Positions 11,760-23,285 of a stretch of DNA of 64,000 nucleotides are shown in pieces. Source of the DNA: Ceratotherium simum simum (Eukaryota > Chordata > Mammalia > Perissodactyla > Rhinocerotidae); contig NW_004454180.1 in assembly GCF_000283155.1 (NCBI RefSeq), forward strand, positions 17,745,210-17,809,209, written 5' to 3'. The notes under the pieces were generated by a model. The model was not told the DNA's origin. It made no database searches and was given only the letters and a program-made list of their open reading frames with translations. Position numbers and translations under genes: made by a program. Positions within the stretch are counted from its first letter, which is position 1, and every line of letters starts with the position of its first letter.

Positions 11760-12560
11760 ATCCTACTGTAATTTATGTTTTCCTAGGTTATCGTTACTTT
11801 CATCTAGTCCCAAAATGTTGCTATGAAGTTGTATTCAATTATAATCCTTTTTCATAGCTGCAGTTGTGGACATTTTTCCATTTCTAGTTGTGTGTGTCTT
11901 GTTTTTGCTGTTTTGGGGTTTTTGTTTGTTTGTTTTTACTTGTTCAGAGTGGCCAGAGATTTATTTAAATTATTTTTTATTTTCAAAACTTTACCTTTCA
12001 TTTTGCTTTTCTGTTCATTTTTTCTCTCACTACTATTTAGTTTTATTTTTATTAGTTTCTTCCTTCTACTGTCTTTGGGTTTATTATTTATTCCTTTCCT
12101 CTCTCTCCTATTTTCTAACACCAGGATTGAGAGCTACGAATCTTCCTCTGATGCTTGCTTTGTCCCCGTCCCTCATGATGTGGTCCTCTCGTGGACCTTC
12201 ATTTCTAAATCCATAACGCACAGATTTAGTTTTTATTTTGTTTTTATTTTTCAAGGTGTTTTTAAATCTTGAAAGAAAGCCATTTTGCCATCCATTTGAT
12301 GTCAATGCCTTTTTTGTTTGTGTGTTTTGCAGCCTGTTCAGAAGATGTGGCCTATATAGTTTCTGCATTTTGGAATTTATTAAGATGTTCTTTGTGTTTT
12401 ACTCAAGAAACAATTTTTATGAATGTTCCATTTGTGTTTGAAAAGAAGGTACAGTCTCTCTTGGCATAAAAGAAATGTGTCTGAGTGCATAGGTTTATAC
12501 ACATAGGTAATCAAGCCTTTTAATCACGCTATTCCGATCTTCTGTATCCTTTCTTATTTT
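11760..12560 (-). mobile_element. decayed antisense L1 fragment (5' part of ORF2)
   Basis: Long T-rich sequence with CTTCCTTCTACTGTCTTTGGG near 12060 and TTCCATTTGTGTTTGAAAAG near 12425. TCTTCTGTATCCTTTCTTA follows near 12540. All are antisense landmarks of L1 ORF2 upstream of or within the RT domain. The open frames on both strands are a by-product of low complexity. Confidence 0.6.
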
Positions 12561-13440
12561 TGTCTACCATGGCAGACACAGTTACCTGCTCATCCAGCTA
12601 TGCCATTCCACATCTGTTTGCCCACATACCTTGATTTTTTTTAGGGGTAGCAATATGCCCAGGCTAGGAGATGAGCCATGATTAAGTCTAGGCCAGCATT
12701 TCTCAACAGAGGCTGCTGACATCTATGTTTCTGCTTGGGATGCTAGTGTAAGAACCTAAGATCTAGAACTGTGGTAGCCATTTTGTGACCATTAGGCATC
12801 TTCATTCATTTTATAGTTCATTTGCTTACCACTCTTTTGTCTTCATCTTTCTCTCATATTTATTTTTATTGTGCTGGTGTGCCTTTGTTTTTTTAAAGAA
12901 TCTGTCAGAGATGGTCCATGGCTGGTACATTTTCTGAGTCCTTGGTGCCTAACAATGCCTATTGTTTGCTCACTGTTTCACATTTCATTGACCCTGGGCC
13001 GGAGCTCCCGAGCCCTCCTGCCTTCACAGCATCTTCTGCCTTTGTTTGCTCCGATTTTATTTCTCCCTAGGATCTGATCCTCTCTGCCCACGTTCTGTCT
13101 TTTCAGAAATTGTTCAAAAGCTCTCCTACCCTCATGGCACTCTTATTTTCCTGCATTATTAAGGATTTGTTCTTTTGAAAATTTCCCTTTTTTGTCATTT
13201 TGTGGGAATTGGGGTTGAAATGAGAGATGTGTGGGCTCAGTCGGTCATCATAATTTAATATCAAAGTTTTTTAACAGAAAAAATCTATAATTAATTCTTT
13301 AAAAATTTATAGGGAAATAATGGTCTTCAAATGATTCCATTTGGGGTCAGGAAGATACTGACCTACTGTGCAGTTTTTGCTCCCCAGACTGTGTTCTGCA
13401 TTCCTTCTTCTGCGGACTCTACTCTGGTACAATTTAACAC
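12561..13440. other. mostly unassigned sequence
   Basis: A short hAT-like start (GCATTTCTCAACAGAGGCTG, near 12698) may be the end of a MER5-related element. The rest is AT-rich without landmarks. Confidence 0.35.
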
Positions 13441-14111
13441 ATGTTTTCTTCTCAGCAGATCCCCTGTCTAAACAAAGGGGGAAACCATGAGCACACAGGT
13501 TGCCTGAGGGCACGTGGGTGGGGGGTGGGGGCAGTTCAGATTTGCGCTGCAGTGCATGAGACCACCTCGTCCCACTTCCAAGTAACATTTTCCTCAAGTA
13601 AAAATTCCATGTCACAGGTACCGCCCAGGCAGCTCCTGTTTAAGGTGGAGAATGTTCCAGAAGTAGATGGTAGAGCCACGGAGGCCTGTACCCAGGAAGA
13701 AGAAAGCCCCGGACTCCACAGTCAGGGCTCCACAGCAGCCTCACTAAGTGGGTTAGGAGCTCTGAGCCCAAGTCCACCTGCCCTGTGTGACCCACACCCC
13801 CTATGGAGCCTTCCCAGATGACATGACCTTAACGGGGAGATGACAGAGTAGCAGGTCTACTTCATGGAGCTGCTGTGATGGCAACTGCACACACAGAGCT
13901 CAGAGCAGTGGCTGCCATCATTGCCTGTCCTCATGACCAGCCTCACCTTCCAAGCGAGAGCCTAGAAGCTTCCGTCATCATATGGTCCAACAACATGAGT
14001 ACCTATGGAAACATAAGTCTTAAAATGCAGCTATCTACAGATACGCAAAATACAGGCACACACTCGTCACACTCGGCAACGGTGTATCTTGGTGTCTTAC
14101 GCGTATAGATG
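13441..14111. other. single-copy sequence, nothing recognised
   Basis: No repeat or coding signal was identified. The 126-codon frame at 13441 is unsupported. Confidence 0.4.
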
Positions 14112-14290
14112 CTTATGTATGTGTCTGTGTGCGTACAGGAACTGCATGTATGTAAATGTGTGTTCGCATGTTCATGTCGTACGTGTGAATGTGCTTACGT
14201 GTGTGTGTTTGTGTGTACACGTGTGTGTATGTGCGTAAGGGTGTATGCCTGAGTGCATGATCGTGTGGGTGCGTATGAGTGTTTATATGC
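14112..14290. repeat. degenerate TG-rich tract
   Basis: Interrupted alternation of TG with TATG, CG and TACG dinucleotides over about 180 bp. It looks like an old (TG)n microsatellite. Confidence 0.7.
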
Positions 14291-15108
14291 ATTTTGAAGG
14301 ATACAGCATCTCATCCTACAGCCCAGCCCGAGTCTCACGCAGATTCTCGGTTTACAGAAACCGCTGGAACCCTTTGTCAAGCACAGCCATGCTGACGCTC
14401 ACTCCCACAGTGTCCAAAGGGCTGTTCCCGCTGTCTTCACACATCTGCATTAGCATAAATACTACATTAGTGGGGCTGTTTAGACTGTGCTTCTCTCTCA
14501 AGAGACTCGGCAACACGATCTTGAAACACTTAAGACTAGCATACGTTCATCACATTTAAATAAAATACTGAGACAGCTCAGTTATGTGACTGACAGCAGG
14601 GGTGGGATGCACAGACTACCATTTCTTCTTAAGGAAAACATTTATTCCTAAAATATTTATGGATCAGTTTCCCAAACTGCTTTATAATCTATAGAGGAGG
14701 TGGTCTTTTAAACATCTTCCATGATATTAATGTCCTTCTAAAGCCATAATCAACTTTCTTTCCCTCTATTTCATCAATTCTCCAAGTTGGCATGAGTTAT
14801 GAACTCTCTCCTAAGCTCTTCTCTCTCCTGAAATTAGCATAAAATTCAATTATGGTGTAATATTCAGTACTTTCTGTAATTGGAGAAGCGGCCCATAGAA
14901 AGTCAGACAGAAATTTGAGTATCAGGTTTATCATCTATTTAGTGACTCAAGCTTCCTCAGCAAAGCAGGCGTATTTTAATTATAAGTACAACCCGGGTCA
15001 TCATGCAGAACAGGCAGGTGTGTGTGAGATGCACTGTCTTGTCAATATTTGAATGTAACCATGCACCTCGTGTGCAGATACATACCTTAATGCCAGTAGA
15101 AGGTACCG
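14291..15108. other. AT-rich single-copy block
   Basis: No repeat landmarks. 14640-15050 is complex AT-rich DNA with several ATTA/TAAT cores, for example CAATTATGGTGTAATATTC at about 14848 and CTGTAATTGGAG at 14874. A conserved non-coding element is possible, but only alignment could show it. Confidence 0.35.
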
Positions 15109-15398
15109 CCTTAGTCTGCTTGGGATGCTGTAACAGAGTACCACAGACTGGGTGGCTTATAAACAACAGAAATTTATGTCTCCAAGTTCTGGAGGCTGGA
15201 GATCAGAGATCGGGCAGAGAGGGGAAGCAAGCTCTCTCGTGACTCTTACGTGAGCACTAATCCCATCATGGGGCCCCACCCTCACGACCTCATTTAATCC
15301 TAGTCACCTCCCTAAGGCCCACCTCCCAATACCATTACATCAGGGGGTAGGGTTTCCATGTGTGAATTTGGGGGGGTGCAAACATTCAGTCCATAACA
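15109..15398 (-). mobile_element. MaLR-type (MLT1/MST-like) LTR
   Basis: CCTTAGTCTGCTTGGGATGC, GGTGGCTTATAAACAACAG, TTCTGGAGGCTGGAGATCAG, GAGCACTAATCCCATCATGG and a final CATTCAGTCCATAACA match the reverse complement of the same LTR group as at 10602. This copy is somewhat shorter internally. Confidence 0.88.
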
Positions 15399-16038
15399 GC
15401 TTCCAAGTCCGTTGTGGTATCTGTCTGTGTTGCAAAGAGCAGAATTCACTTGAGCCACCTCAAGTGGGCATGGATGCAGGATGGGGTATTAAAAGGCGAG
15501 TTGGTGGGATAGCTTCCAGAAGCAAGCTGCCTAACCTAGCCTGCAGTCAAGCTGCTGCCCCCTCTACAATAAAACCAGAACACACAGCCCTGTCTGGAAG
15601 CCCCAAGGACGGCTGCCAGCTCCCAGACACACCGCACAAGCCACCATCAGCAGCAATAAGACGGACGGCACCCTGCCTGTGACCCCAGGAAGCCAGTTCT
15701 GGAGAAGGTGACCTTCACCAATATTGCCACAGAAAACCAAACTCTTCTCTTGGCCAGCAAAACAACAGCCCACTCACTTCTGCCTCTAATGCTGTGAGGT
15801 TGCCTCCGGAACCCCAGGTTCGTGGGCACCTAGGGAGTGCAGGTGTCAGCCTCCTGGCCTCTACCCTCAGGAGAAGGAGTGGAGGTCGATGCGGATCCCT
15901 CCTGCTCACCTCTGCTGCATTCTAGAAGCCACACAGAGGTACTGCCCACCAAGAGACCACACCCTCCCACGTGGATGCTAGTGTAACTTCCAGCGGGTAG
16001 TGCTCAGCAGAGAAAACTGAGAATCACGGGGCCATGAG
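15399..16038. other. single-copy sequence, nothing recognised
   Basis: No repeat, RNA or exon signal recognised. Confidence 0.4.
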
Positions 16039-16240
16039 GTAGCCACCAGCCACATGTGGCTATGTGCACTGAATGGGGGGGCTCTAGGTGTAAAATACAC
16101 CCTGGGACCCAAAGACTTAAAAGGAAACAAAGAATGTGAAACATCACGTTAATAATGTCTACATTGATTACATGTTGAAATGATTATATGAGGGGTACAG
16201 GGGGTTAAATAAAATATATTATTAAAGTCAGTTTCACATG

Positions 16241-16930
16241 GACAGATGAGTGGGTGAAGAAAATCTAGGCCATCCATGCAATGGACACTCAGCCCTAGAA
16301 AGGAGGCTTTCTACGCCTTCTGCTCCTGCTACCACATGGATGGACCCTGAGAACACTACGCTCAGCGAAATAAGCCCATCACAAAACGATAAATACTGTA
16401 TGATTCCACTCAGATGTAGTCACAGTAGTCACATTATTGAGACAGAGAGTAGAACAGAGGTTAGTAGTTTGGGCCAGCTCGGTGGCGCAAGCAGTTAAGT
16501 GTGCGTGCTTTGCTGTGGTGGCCCGGGGTTCGCCAGTTCAGATCCCGGGTGTGCACCGACGCACTGCTTGGCAAGCTATGCTGTGGCGGCGTCCCACATA
16601 AACTGGAGGAAGGTGGGCACGGATGTTAGCTCAGGGCCAGTCTTCCTCAGCAAAAAAAAAAAAAGAGGAGGATTGGCAGATGTTAGCACAGGGCTGATCT
16701 CCTCACACACACACAAAAAAAGAGGTTAGTAGTTCGGTGGGGGATGGGGAGCTGTCACTCAATGAGGACAGAGTTTCAGTTCGGAAAGATGAAAAAAGTT
16801 CTGCGGATGGATGGTGGTGATGGCTGCACAACAGTGTGAACGTTCTTAAAACCGCTAAGCTATACACTGAAAAATGGCTAAAAAGGTAAATTTTATGCTG
16901 TGTATATTTTACCACAACAAAAAAATTTTT
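16241..16930 (+). mobile_element. L1M 3'-end fragment
   Basis: The left part has ACCACATGGATGGACCCTGA, CGAAATAAGCCCATC and TACTGTATGATTCCACTCA, from the end of L1 ORF2. The right part (16735-16928) has GTGTGAACGTTCTTAAAACC, CACTGAAAAATGGCTAAAA and TGTATATTTTACCACAACAA, an L1M 3' UTR plus tail. A possible target duplication is AGTTTCACATG on the left and AATTTCACTTG on the right. The ERE at 16470-16720 lies inside it. Confidence 0.8.
16456..16734 (+). mobile_element. ERE SINE with perfect target-site duplication
   Basis: The SINE body is about 16470-16720: GGGCCAGCTCGGTGGCGCAA, CGGCGTCCCACATAAA, two GATGTTAGC modules and two tails. The first tail is a pure A run and the second is (CA)n plus A. 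It is flanked by AGAGGTTAGTAGTT at 16456-16469 and 16721-16734, identical in 14 of 14 bases. It is the innermost and so the youngest layer of the nest. Confidence 0.93.
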
Positions 16931-17095
16931 AACCAATTTCACTTGTTTTTTTAACTTGTCTATTTTTTCTGCTAGAATATTTATATATTTAAATTAAATT
17001 TTACATATTATTTGCTTATATTTAAAATTTTATAGATTTTCTACTAGAACATTTAAAATGATCGATGTAGCTTGCTTATTTCTACTGGACAGCAT

Positions 17096-17539
17096 GGGGA
17101 CAGAAGGAACAAATTATTCAATTGATAAATATTTAGTGGCCAGCTCTGAAAAAGGCATGGTGGCAAGTTTCAAAATATTATAAAGTAAACATAAGGTACA
17201 ATGCCAACAGAGCCTCATGGGGTTTGTGGTCAGATAGGGGGACCCGTGTGTGTGTGTGTGTGTGTGTGAGTGTGTGTGATGAAGTTAACCTTACAAAGTA
17301 CCAAACGGCAGGTGGCCGCCACCTGGGCTGTGGCCCCTCTGAGGGAAGAGACGGTCTGGCGCCCTTGCACCCCTCCACTAGCCCCTCACGGTCCTCAGCA
17401 CCCGTGTAGGGACAGGAAGGGGAGCAGCTCAGCTGTTGGCGCCACGTCAACCCCGGGAGGGGCTGGGGAGACAGGAAGGACGTGGACACCACCCCACAGC
17501 AGAACTAACAGCTGCCCCTCGTGGGGCACTGTCCATGTC
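17096..17539. other. unassigned sequence with a (TG)n tract
   Basis: Holds the (GT)n microsatellite listed separately, flanked by GC-rich single-copy sequence. No coding signal. Confidence 0.4.
17246..17279. repeat. (GT)n microsatellite
   Basis: About 16 GT units with a single A interruption. Length polymorphism is likely. Confidence 0.9.
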
Positions 17540-17690
17540 TGGGACGCTGTCGTAGGGCCTCACGGACAAGAAGACTCATCAAATCTCACAACACCCTGGA
17601 GGCAGGTACTGCTCTCTTCCCACCTCCCAGAGGAGGCTCAGGGCCTGAGGGGAGAGTCACCCCCGACCTCACGCTCCTAAGTAGCCCAGC
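17540..17690 (-). repeat. weak MIR SINE remnant
   Basis: The segments TCAAATCTCACAACACCCTG, GGAGGCAGGTACTGCTCTC and CCCAGAGGAGGCTCAGGGCC follow the antisense MIR order. Divergence is high. Confidence 0.45.
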
Positions 17691-18524
17691 ACTGCGGCCC
17701 CGGGAGGTGAGCAGGACTTAGCTTGCTCCTGTCTTGCCTGTTTCCCTGGTGCTTTTCTGCTCAGGAAGAAAAGAACCCATTAGTCACTTTCAGGGTTTTC
17801 TTAAGCCCCCCAGCATTAAGCCAGTTAGATGTGTATTTGCCTATGACCTGGAATAAATATCCTAAGATGGGATATGATGGCATATGTTGACATTCTATGA
17901 TAAGGAACTGTTCATAATTATAAAGCTATTCTTATAATTTTCAAAGCAAGTTCTGTATTTTCATCACGATGAGATGTCACTATAAACCTTCTGTAACATA
18001 TCATTTATATATGTTCTCTCTCTCTCTCTTCCTCTCATATACAGACAACAAATGAAGAGAGTTCAGGAATCTCTTAAACTTGTCATAAGATGTCTGAGTC
18101 ACACGGAATGAATTAAATACACTTGAGTCCATACTAATATAAATAAATAGTAGAACGAATGAATGAATGAATAAAAAAATAAATACATGAGGGAGAAGAG
18201 ATAGGTTGCACTTACAGAAGAATTCTACTAATAAATGCAGAAGGAATGAGGAAAATACAAAACTATGATCAGGCAGACACCACAGCAATGATTGTTGCAG
18301 ACAAGATCTGCCGAATGTGGGTGGAGAACAAGGATATTTGCATAGTTTCAAAGAATCTCCCCAAGATATTTATACATTACTAAGGGAAAAACAGTAGCTT
18401 TACTGTTTCTTATTTATATTTACCTTATAATTTCTTATTATATTTCTTATGCATATTTACCTTATAACATTTAGTCTCTAATATTTGCTATTTCTTCACT
18501 AAGAAATCCAGCAGACACTATGTT
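17691..18524. other. AT-rich single-copy sequence with small simple repeats
   Basis: Contains a (TC)n run near 18015-18030, a (GAAT)n-like run near 18155-18175, and a duplicated ATATTTACCTTATAA phrase near 18416 and 18462. No transposon landmark. Confidence 0.4.
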
Positions 18525-18959
18525 ACCCAAGTGGTCGAGGGTAACATCACAGGAATGACACACACCAGCATCATGTACCCCAGACACCTGCACAAAGAGG
18601 GACACAACACCCCCTCTCAATCTAATTGTAATCAGACAAACCCAAACTGAGGGACAGTCTACAAAATGACTGACCAGTGCTCTTCAAAGTGTCATGAAAG
18701 ACAAGGAAAGACCAAGGAACTGTCGCAGATTGGAGAGAATTAAGGGGAAAGAGCCAGATGCACTGTGGGAATGTGGCGATCTGAATAGAGTCTGTCGTTG
18801 AGTTAGTAGCACTGCACCAACATTATTTCTCAGTCTCAACAAATGCACCTGGTGACGTAAGATTTGACATCAGAGGAAACTGAGTAAAGGCCATACAGTT
18901 ACCCTGATCGATTTTGGCAACATTTGTGTAAGTCTACAATTACCTCAAAATTAAAAAGT
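18525..18959 (+). mobile_element. L1M-type 3' end
   Basis: AACCCAAACTGAGGGACAG, CTACAAAATGACTGACCAG, TGCTCTTCAAAGTGTCATGA and AAGACAAGGAAAGACCAAGG appear in order. It ends TACCTCAAAATTAAAAAGT. This is a well-known old L1 3' tail in sense orientation; the antisense counterpart is at 22553. Confidence 0.7.
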
Positions 18960-19554
18960 CAACACAAGTAAAGACGCCAGGGTCAGACGCCCTCAGGCTA
19001 CCTCTCTGGTCACCTCTTCTGTAACCTGTCACCTGCACAAAGCCCGAACCTTCATTCACACCGTCCCCCTGCTCACCCCCAGGCTCCCACCCAGTGCCGG
19101 CCAGAGCGGGGAGGTGTTTGGCCACTTCAGGCCCTCTCTCTGGAGAACCAAGACTTTTCATTTGTTTGAGAGGTCATTGCTGGATTTTATCAAATGATAG
19201 AAGGAGTGCGTGATCATCATAACAAGTCTTTCCACCTGCCACACTGCTTCTTCAAACACCAGGTACAAGGCGAGTGCCCCCACACTGCAGACTGCCCCCG
19301 TCACTGGGTCTCAGAAACCCTCAGGGTAGCGGAGTGGTTGGTCGACGCCGGTTATCATTCAGTTAGCCAACAACTGGTGCGGCATCCATTAAGTGACAGA
19401 CATTTTGCTGGATGCGTGGGCCACACAGGTGGCTTGTTTCAGTTCCTGCTTTTGAGATGCTCGTGGATTAATTTAGCTAGTAATTGCAGGTACCACGCTA
19501 GACCCTGGCATCAACCCAAGGAGGCAGGGGCTAACGCTGTTCACCAAACACCCC
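18960..19554. other. single-copy sequence, nothing recognised
   Basis: No recognised repeat or coding signal. Confidence 0.4.
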
Positions 19555-19960
19555 CAGCCCTCACCTTGGAGAACGAGGTGGGATGGCACTTCCTGACCCC
19601 TCCTGACGGGTGGGCCACGTGACTGTCTCTGGCCCCTGGGCTGCATGCAGTGACGTGTCTGTCTCACTTGAGGCCAGAGTGTATCGTTGCCAGAGCGAGG
19701 TGCTCCACGGCCTCTTCCCTCTCCTCGGCGATGGCAACATCTGAAGCAGTAGCTATCCCATCAGCCTGGGTGACTGAGTGGCTCTCACCATGACCCGAGT
19801 CCCCTGTCAGCCCATGGTGGCCACGCAGCATGAGCAAGAACAAATGTCTACCGTCTGAAGAGGCTGAGACTCTGGGGCTGCTTGTCGCCCAGCATAACCA
19901 GCATCTTTGACCCAACAAGTAAGATCGGCATCTGCTTTTTAGATATTTACAGTTTGGTAA
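19555..19960 (+). mobile_element. LTR-type repeat (ERVL/MaLR-like)
   Basis: GGGCCACGTGACTGTCTCTG, CAGTGACGTGTCTGTCTCAC, CATCAGCCTGGGTGACTGAG, GGTGGCCACGCAGCATGAGC and AGCATAACCAGCATC are ordered as in a common mammalian LTR. That LTR ends with a poly-A signal and a TTGTT.AC.GCAGCATAACC phrase. The signal is eroded here. Confidence 0.6.
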
Positions 19961-20483
19961 AGGAAAATGTTCTTGTGAATAAAAGGGGGTAGTAAACACT
20001 GCAGTCACTAGCGTAGAAGTCTGGCGGAGAGAATGGGATCACAGTACAGAATCAGTCAGGAGACTTCTAGAGGAAGGTCCCTCTCAGGCGAGCTGAGGAG
20101 GCAGACACAGGAACCAACAACTAGGACACAGAGCGATGGATGCCAGAACAGGAGGACGGGCAGGGTGCCGGAGTGCCACAGATGGGGTGAGACCATCCAA
20201 AGGGCACTGCGTCTTTCAATCTCACTATCTCCATTGTCTAGCACGGCACCCCTACCGTAGAAAGTGCCCCCAAGGTTTGCTGTATGGATGTTGGCGTGAT
20301 AGGCAAATCCTAGAGAGGAGAGAGACAGTGTGAAGGGTTGGGGCCAAGGAAGGGTGTGCTGTTCAGGGGGAGAATGGGCTCCCCGCACAGACTGCTCAGG
20401 TTCACACTGCTCTTCAGTGTATTCTGTGCACCACCCTGGAGTCAGGAGTGAGGCTCCTCCTTGATCTTCACCTTCCCTCTGAT
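19961..20483. other. single-copy sequence, nothing recognised
   Basis: No recognised features. The 182-codon minus frame over 20056-20604 crosses the LTR boundary and has no protein character. Confidence 0.4.
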
Positions 20484-20887
20484 CAGTCAGGGTTCTCCAG
20501 AGAAACAGAACCAACAGGAGATAGATAGATAGAGATAAATTAAGAACACATATGTCCTTACTATATAAAGAGCTCCCCTTCAAGGACCTGGCCCCCATGC
20601 TCATGGGGCCAGCAGCCCGCAGTCTGTAGGACGGGCAGGCAGGCAGGAGACTCAGACAGGAGTTGACTTGCAGCCTTGAGACAGAATTTCTTCTTCAGGA
20701 AACCTCAGTTTTTTTACCCTTAAGGCCTTCACCAGATTGGACAAGGCCCACTCATACTATCAAGGGTAATCTCCTTTACTTCAAGCCAGCTGACTGTAGA
20801 GGTTACCACTACTAAGTACCCCTACAGCAACACCTGGATTGATGTGCGATTGAATAACTGGGCCTAGAGCCAGGTTGACCAGGAAAC
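20484..20887 (-). mobile_element. MLT1-type LTR
   Basis: Begins CAGTCAGGGTTCTCCAGAGA followed by AACAGAACCAACAGGAGATA and a short (GATA)n. Later GGTAATCTCCTTTACTTCAA and ACAGCAACACCTGGATTGAT match the reverse complement of an MLT1-class LTR. The distal end is eroded. Confidence 0.82.
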
Positions 20888-22552
20888 TACCCACACGTCC
20901 CTGAAACCACTTCTCCTGCTTACTCCCTAAGACCCCGGCTCTGTGGACGTCCATGACATCCCTTCCCTTCTGAACCACCCTCTCCTCTCTTGCTGTCCCC
21001 ACGTGACTAATACCCCCTCCTCCATTCATAGAGAGAGCTCTGCTCCTGGATCTCTCCCTTCCTGCATCCCTGCTCCTGCCATTGTCTTCGGCCACAGTCG
21101 TGCCCATCCAGTCACCCAGGAGCAGGTTGAGTCAGCTGTTCAGTCTGTAGTCACGTGTCTCTGGGCTCCATCCCCACCACAAGGGAGACTATGGAATCAG
21201 CCTCCCCTCCTTGCTCCTGGGCCTCCAGCTGGACTCATGCCATCAGATATTTATCGGTGCACGTGCGTGAGCCTTGGGTGGTGAGCAGAGATATTCCAGG
21301 ATCTCTAATTTGATCTTCCCCACAAGCCAAACCTCTCACACTTCAGAGGCAAGGATTCTGAAGCCAAAGCAACAATAAACTGAGTCCCAAATACAATGAC
21401 TTCATTGTTGAGCCACATAAGCCCCGAAAGGGGAACTCTTGGGATCTGCCTGAACTTATGCCATTATGCAATGGTATCTGAGCAAAATAATTATCTCCGG
21501 AAACTTAGTTGGTGTACTTGCCTCGGGCGTAAGACTCACGGGTCATGTCTGAACCCTGACTCCAACACAGAGTGACTATTTCTGGCAAAGAATTTAGAGT
21601 TGATTTTCAGGCCCTCAACATTTGGCGGGCTAGAATGCAGGTCAGTAGGTGAGATATTCTCTCATTTTATGGGAATGAAAATATCCAGCATTAATATACA
21701 CAGCTGTATGCAGCTATATCCATATCTATATATATCCACTCATCCATCATCCATCCACTCGTCTATGCACACACATTTCCTTCTGTTCCAGTGCTGTCCT
21801 ACTTGATTGCCAATAAAAATACTGTCTTGATAGTCTATATTGTTGACATATCAAATAAAAATTGTCTTCTACTCAGCAATACAAATACAACGTCACATTC
21901 GCACCAAACCTTGAGGTGGTCTCCACCCTCAAACTCAGACGGGTTGGAGGTATCTGAAAGCCTTCCATCGTTCTCCCCAGTCCAGACTTGTTTGCCCAAC
22001 GCAGAGGAAGACTGGGGCCCTAAGTCACTTTCAGAAGACACTCATTGCTCATCCCAACTCCAGAAGCTTTGGCAGCTCCTAACTGCTGTCACAGCCGGCC
22101 CTGCTTTTCGGACTGGCCAGGAATGCAGATTGTTGACTGATGTATTTCCCCAGACCACAGCAAGTGCAGAGTAGTGTCTCATTCCTGCAGCACGTACATG
22201 GAGCAGCTGGTGTCGGCCATGCATGTGTGGACACTGGGGACATAACGTTGCCCCGCCCCCCCTGCGGTCCACTGGATTAAATGTCTAAGACGTTCTGATA
22301 AGCGAATGTGTGGGGGTCAACGTGAGGGGCACCTCACCCAGTGCAGGAGTGTGACTGAAGGCTGGCCTTGCAGGAAGAGAGAACACAGGCAAAGGTCTGG
22401 GAGAAACGGCAGCAGCCTGCTTCCGGGCCTGAGGGAGGGGCAGAGGGGCAGAGGAGCGGCCCGTAAGCAGGGCGTTAGGACCCTGAGGCCTCCGAAGCTT
22501 TGCAGTCCTGGGGGCAGCAGGCTTTGTTTGCGTTTCATTTTTCCCCCAACAT
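20888..22552. other. single-copy sequence
   Basis: No transposon recognised over 1.6 kb. A short (TATA/CATC)n-like stretch lies at 21715-21765. Open frames are unconvincing. Confidence 0.4.
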
Positions 22553-23285
22553 TTTATTATTATAAAATTTCAAATACACAGAAAAGTTGAAAAAATAGTA
22601 CAGTAACTACCTAAAGACCATGTCAACCTGGATTCACCAGCTGCTTACGCTTTCCAGCATCTGTTTTTGGGGGTGCTTTCATTTGGGGGTGTTCTGTTTG
22701 TTGGTTTGTTGACTGAGTTATTTGGAAGTAAGTAGCGGACACCAGGGCCATTGACTCCTAAACACGCAGCATCTGTCACTGGAGAAGAAGGACCTTCTCC
22801 CTTGTCACACCCAACAAAATGGACCACGATTCCCTGTCGACATCCAGCACCCCGTCCACGTCCAAATTACCCCACTATCTCCAGAGTGACCCTTAGAGTT
22901 GGGGGATGTGCTTCCAGGATGCCATCTGAGTTCACCCACTGCATTTGGAGGTCAGGTCCCCATGGTCCCTTGCCGTCTAGAACCACACTGTTTCTCCCAA
23001 TACACTGACTTCTGAGGAGCCAAGGTCACTGGGACTTTGAGGAATGCCTCACATTCTGTCCCACGTTCTGGATTTGTCTGATGTCTTTTTCGTGGTGCCA
23101 TTTGGTTTGTTTCTTTATTCCCTGTATTTCTAATAAACTGAAAGTTAACCTGGAGCCTTCATGAGGTTCAGATTAGACATTTTTGTGGAGATCACTTCAT
23201 AGATGACACCATGGCCTTTGTGTCACTCCCCTCCAGGGCACACAATGATGGTGCCGCTAACTTGATCACATGGACAAGGTGGGGC
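22553..23285 (-). mobile_element. antisense L1M-type 3' end
   Basis: Starts TTTTATTATTATAAAATTTC and continues with ACAGAAAAGTTGAAAAAATA and CCTGGATTCACCAGCTGCTT. Further on are GAGTTATTTGGAAGTAAGTA and TTGGATTTGTCTGATGTC near 23071, and CTTGATCACATGGACAAGG near 23260. This is the reverse complement of the old L1 tail seen at 18525-18959. Confidence 0.6.

Larger units (their letters stand above)
16039..17095 (-). mobile_element. ancient DNA-transposon fossil split by L1M and ERE
   Basis: The left part (16039-16240) begins CCACCAGCCACATGTGGCTA and includes GGGTTAAATAAAATATATT. The right part (about 16931-17095) resumes with AATTTCACTTG and ends near TCTACTGGACAGCATGG. Together they rebuild the same element as at 2694-3003. 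The interruption is an L1M 3' fragment that itself contains an ERE. Confidence 0.75.

Noticed and set aside
11823..12272. 149-codon hydrophobic frame resembling a membrane protein
   Set aside because: Phe/Leu/Ser-rich because it reads T-rich antisense L1 sequence.
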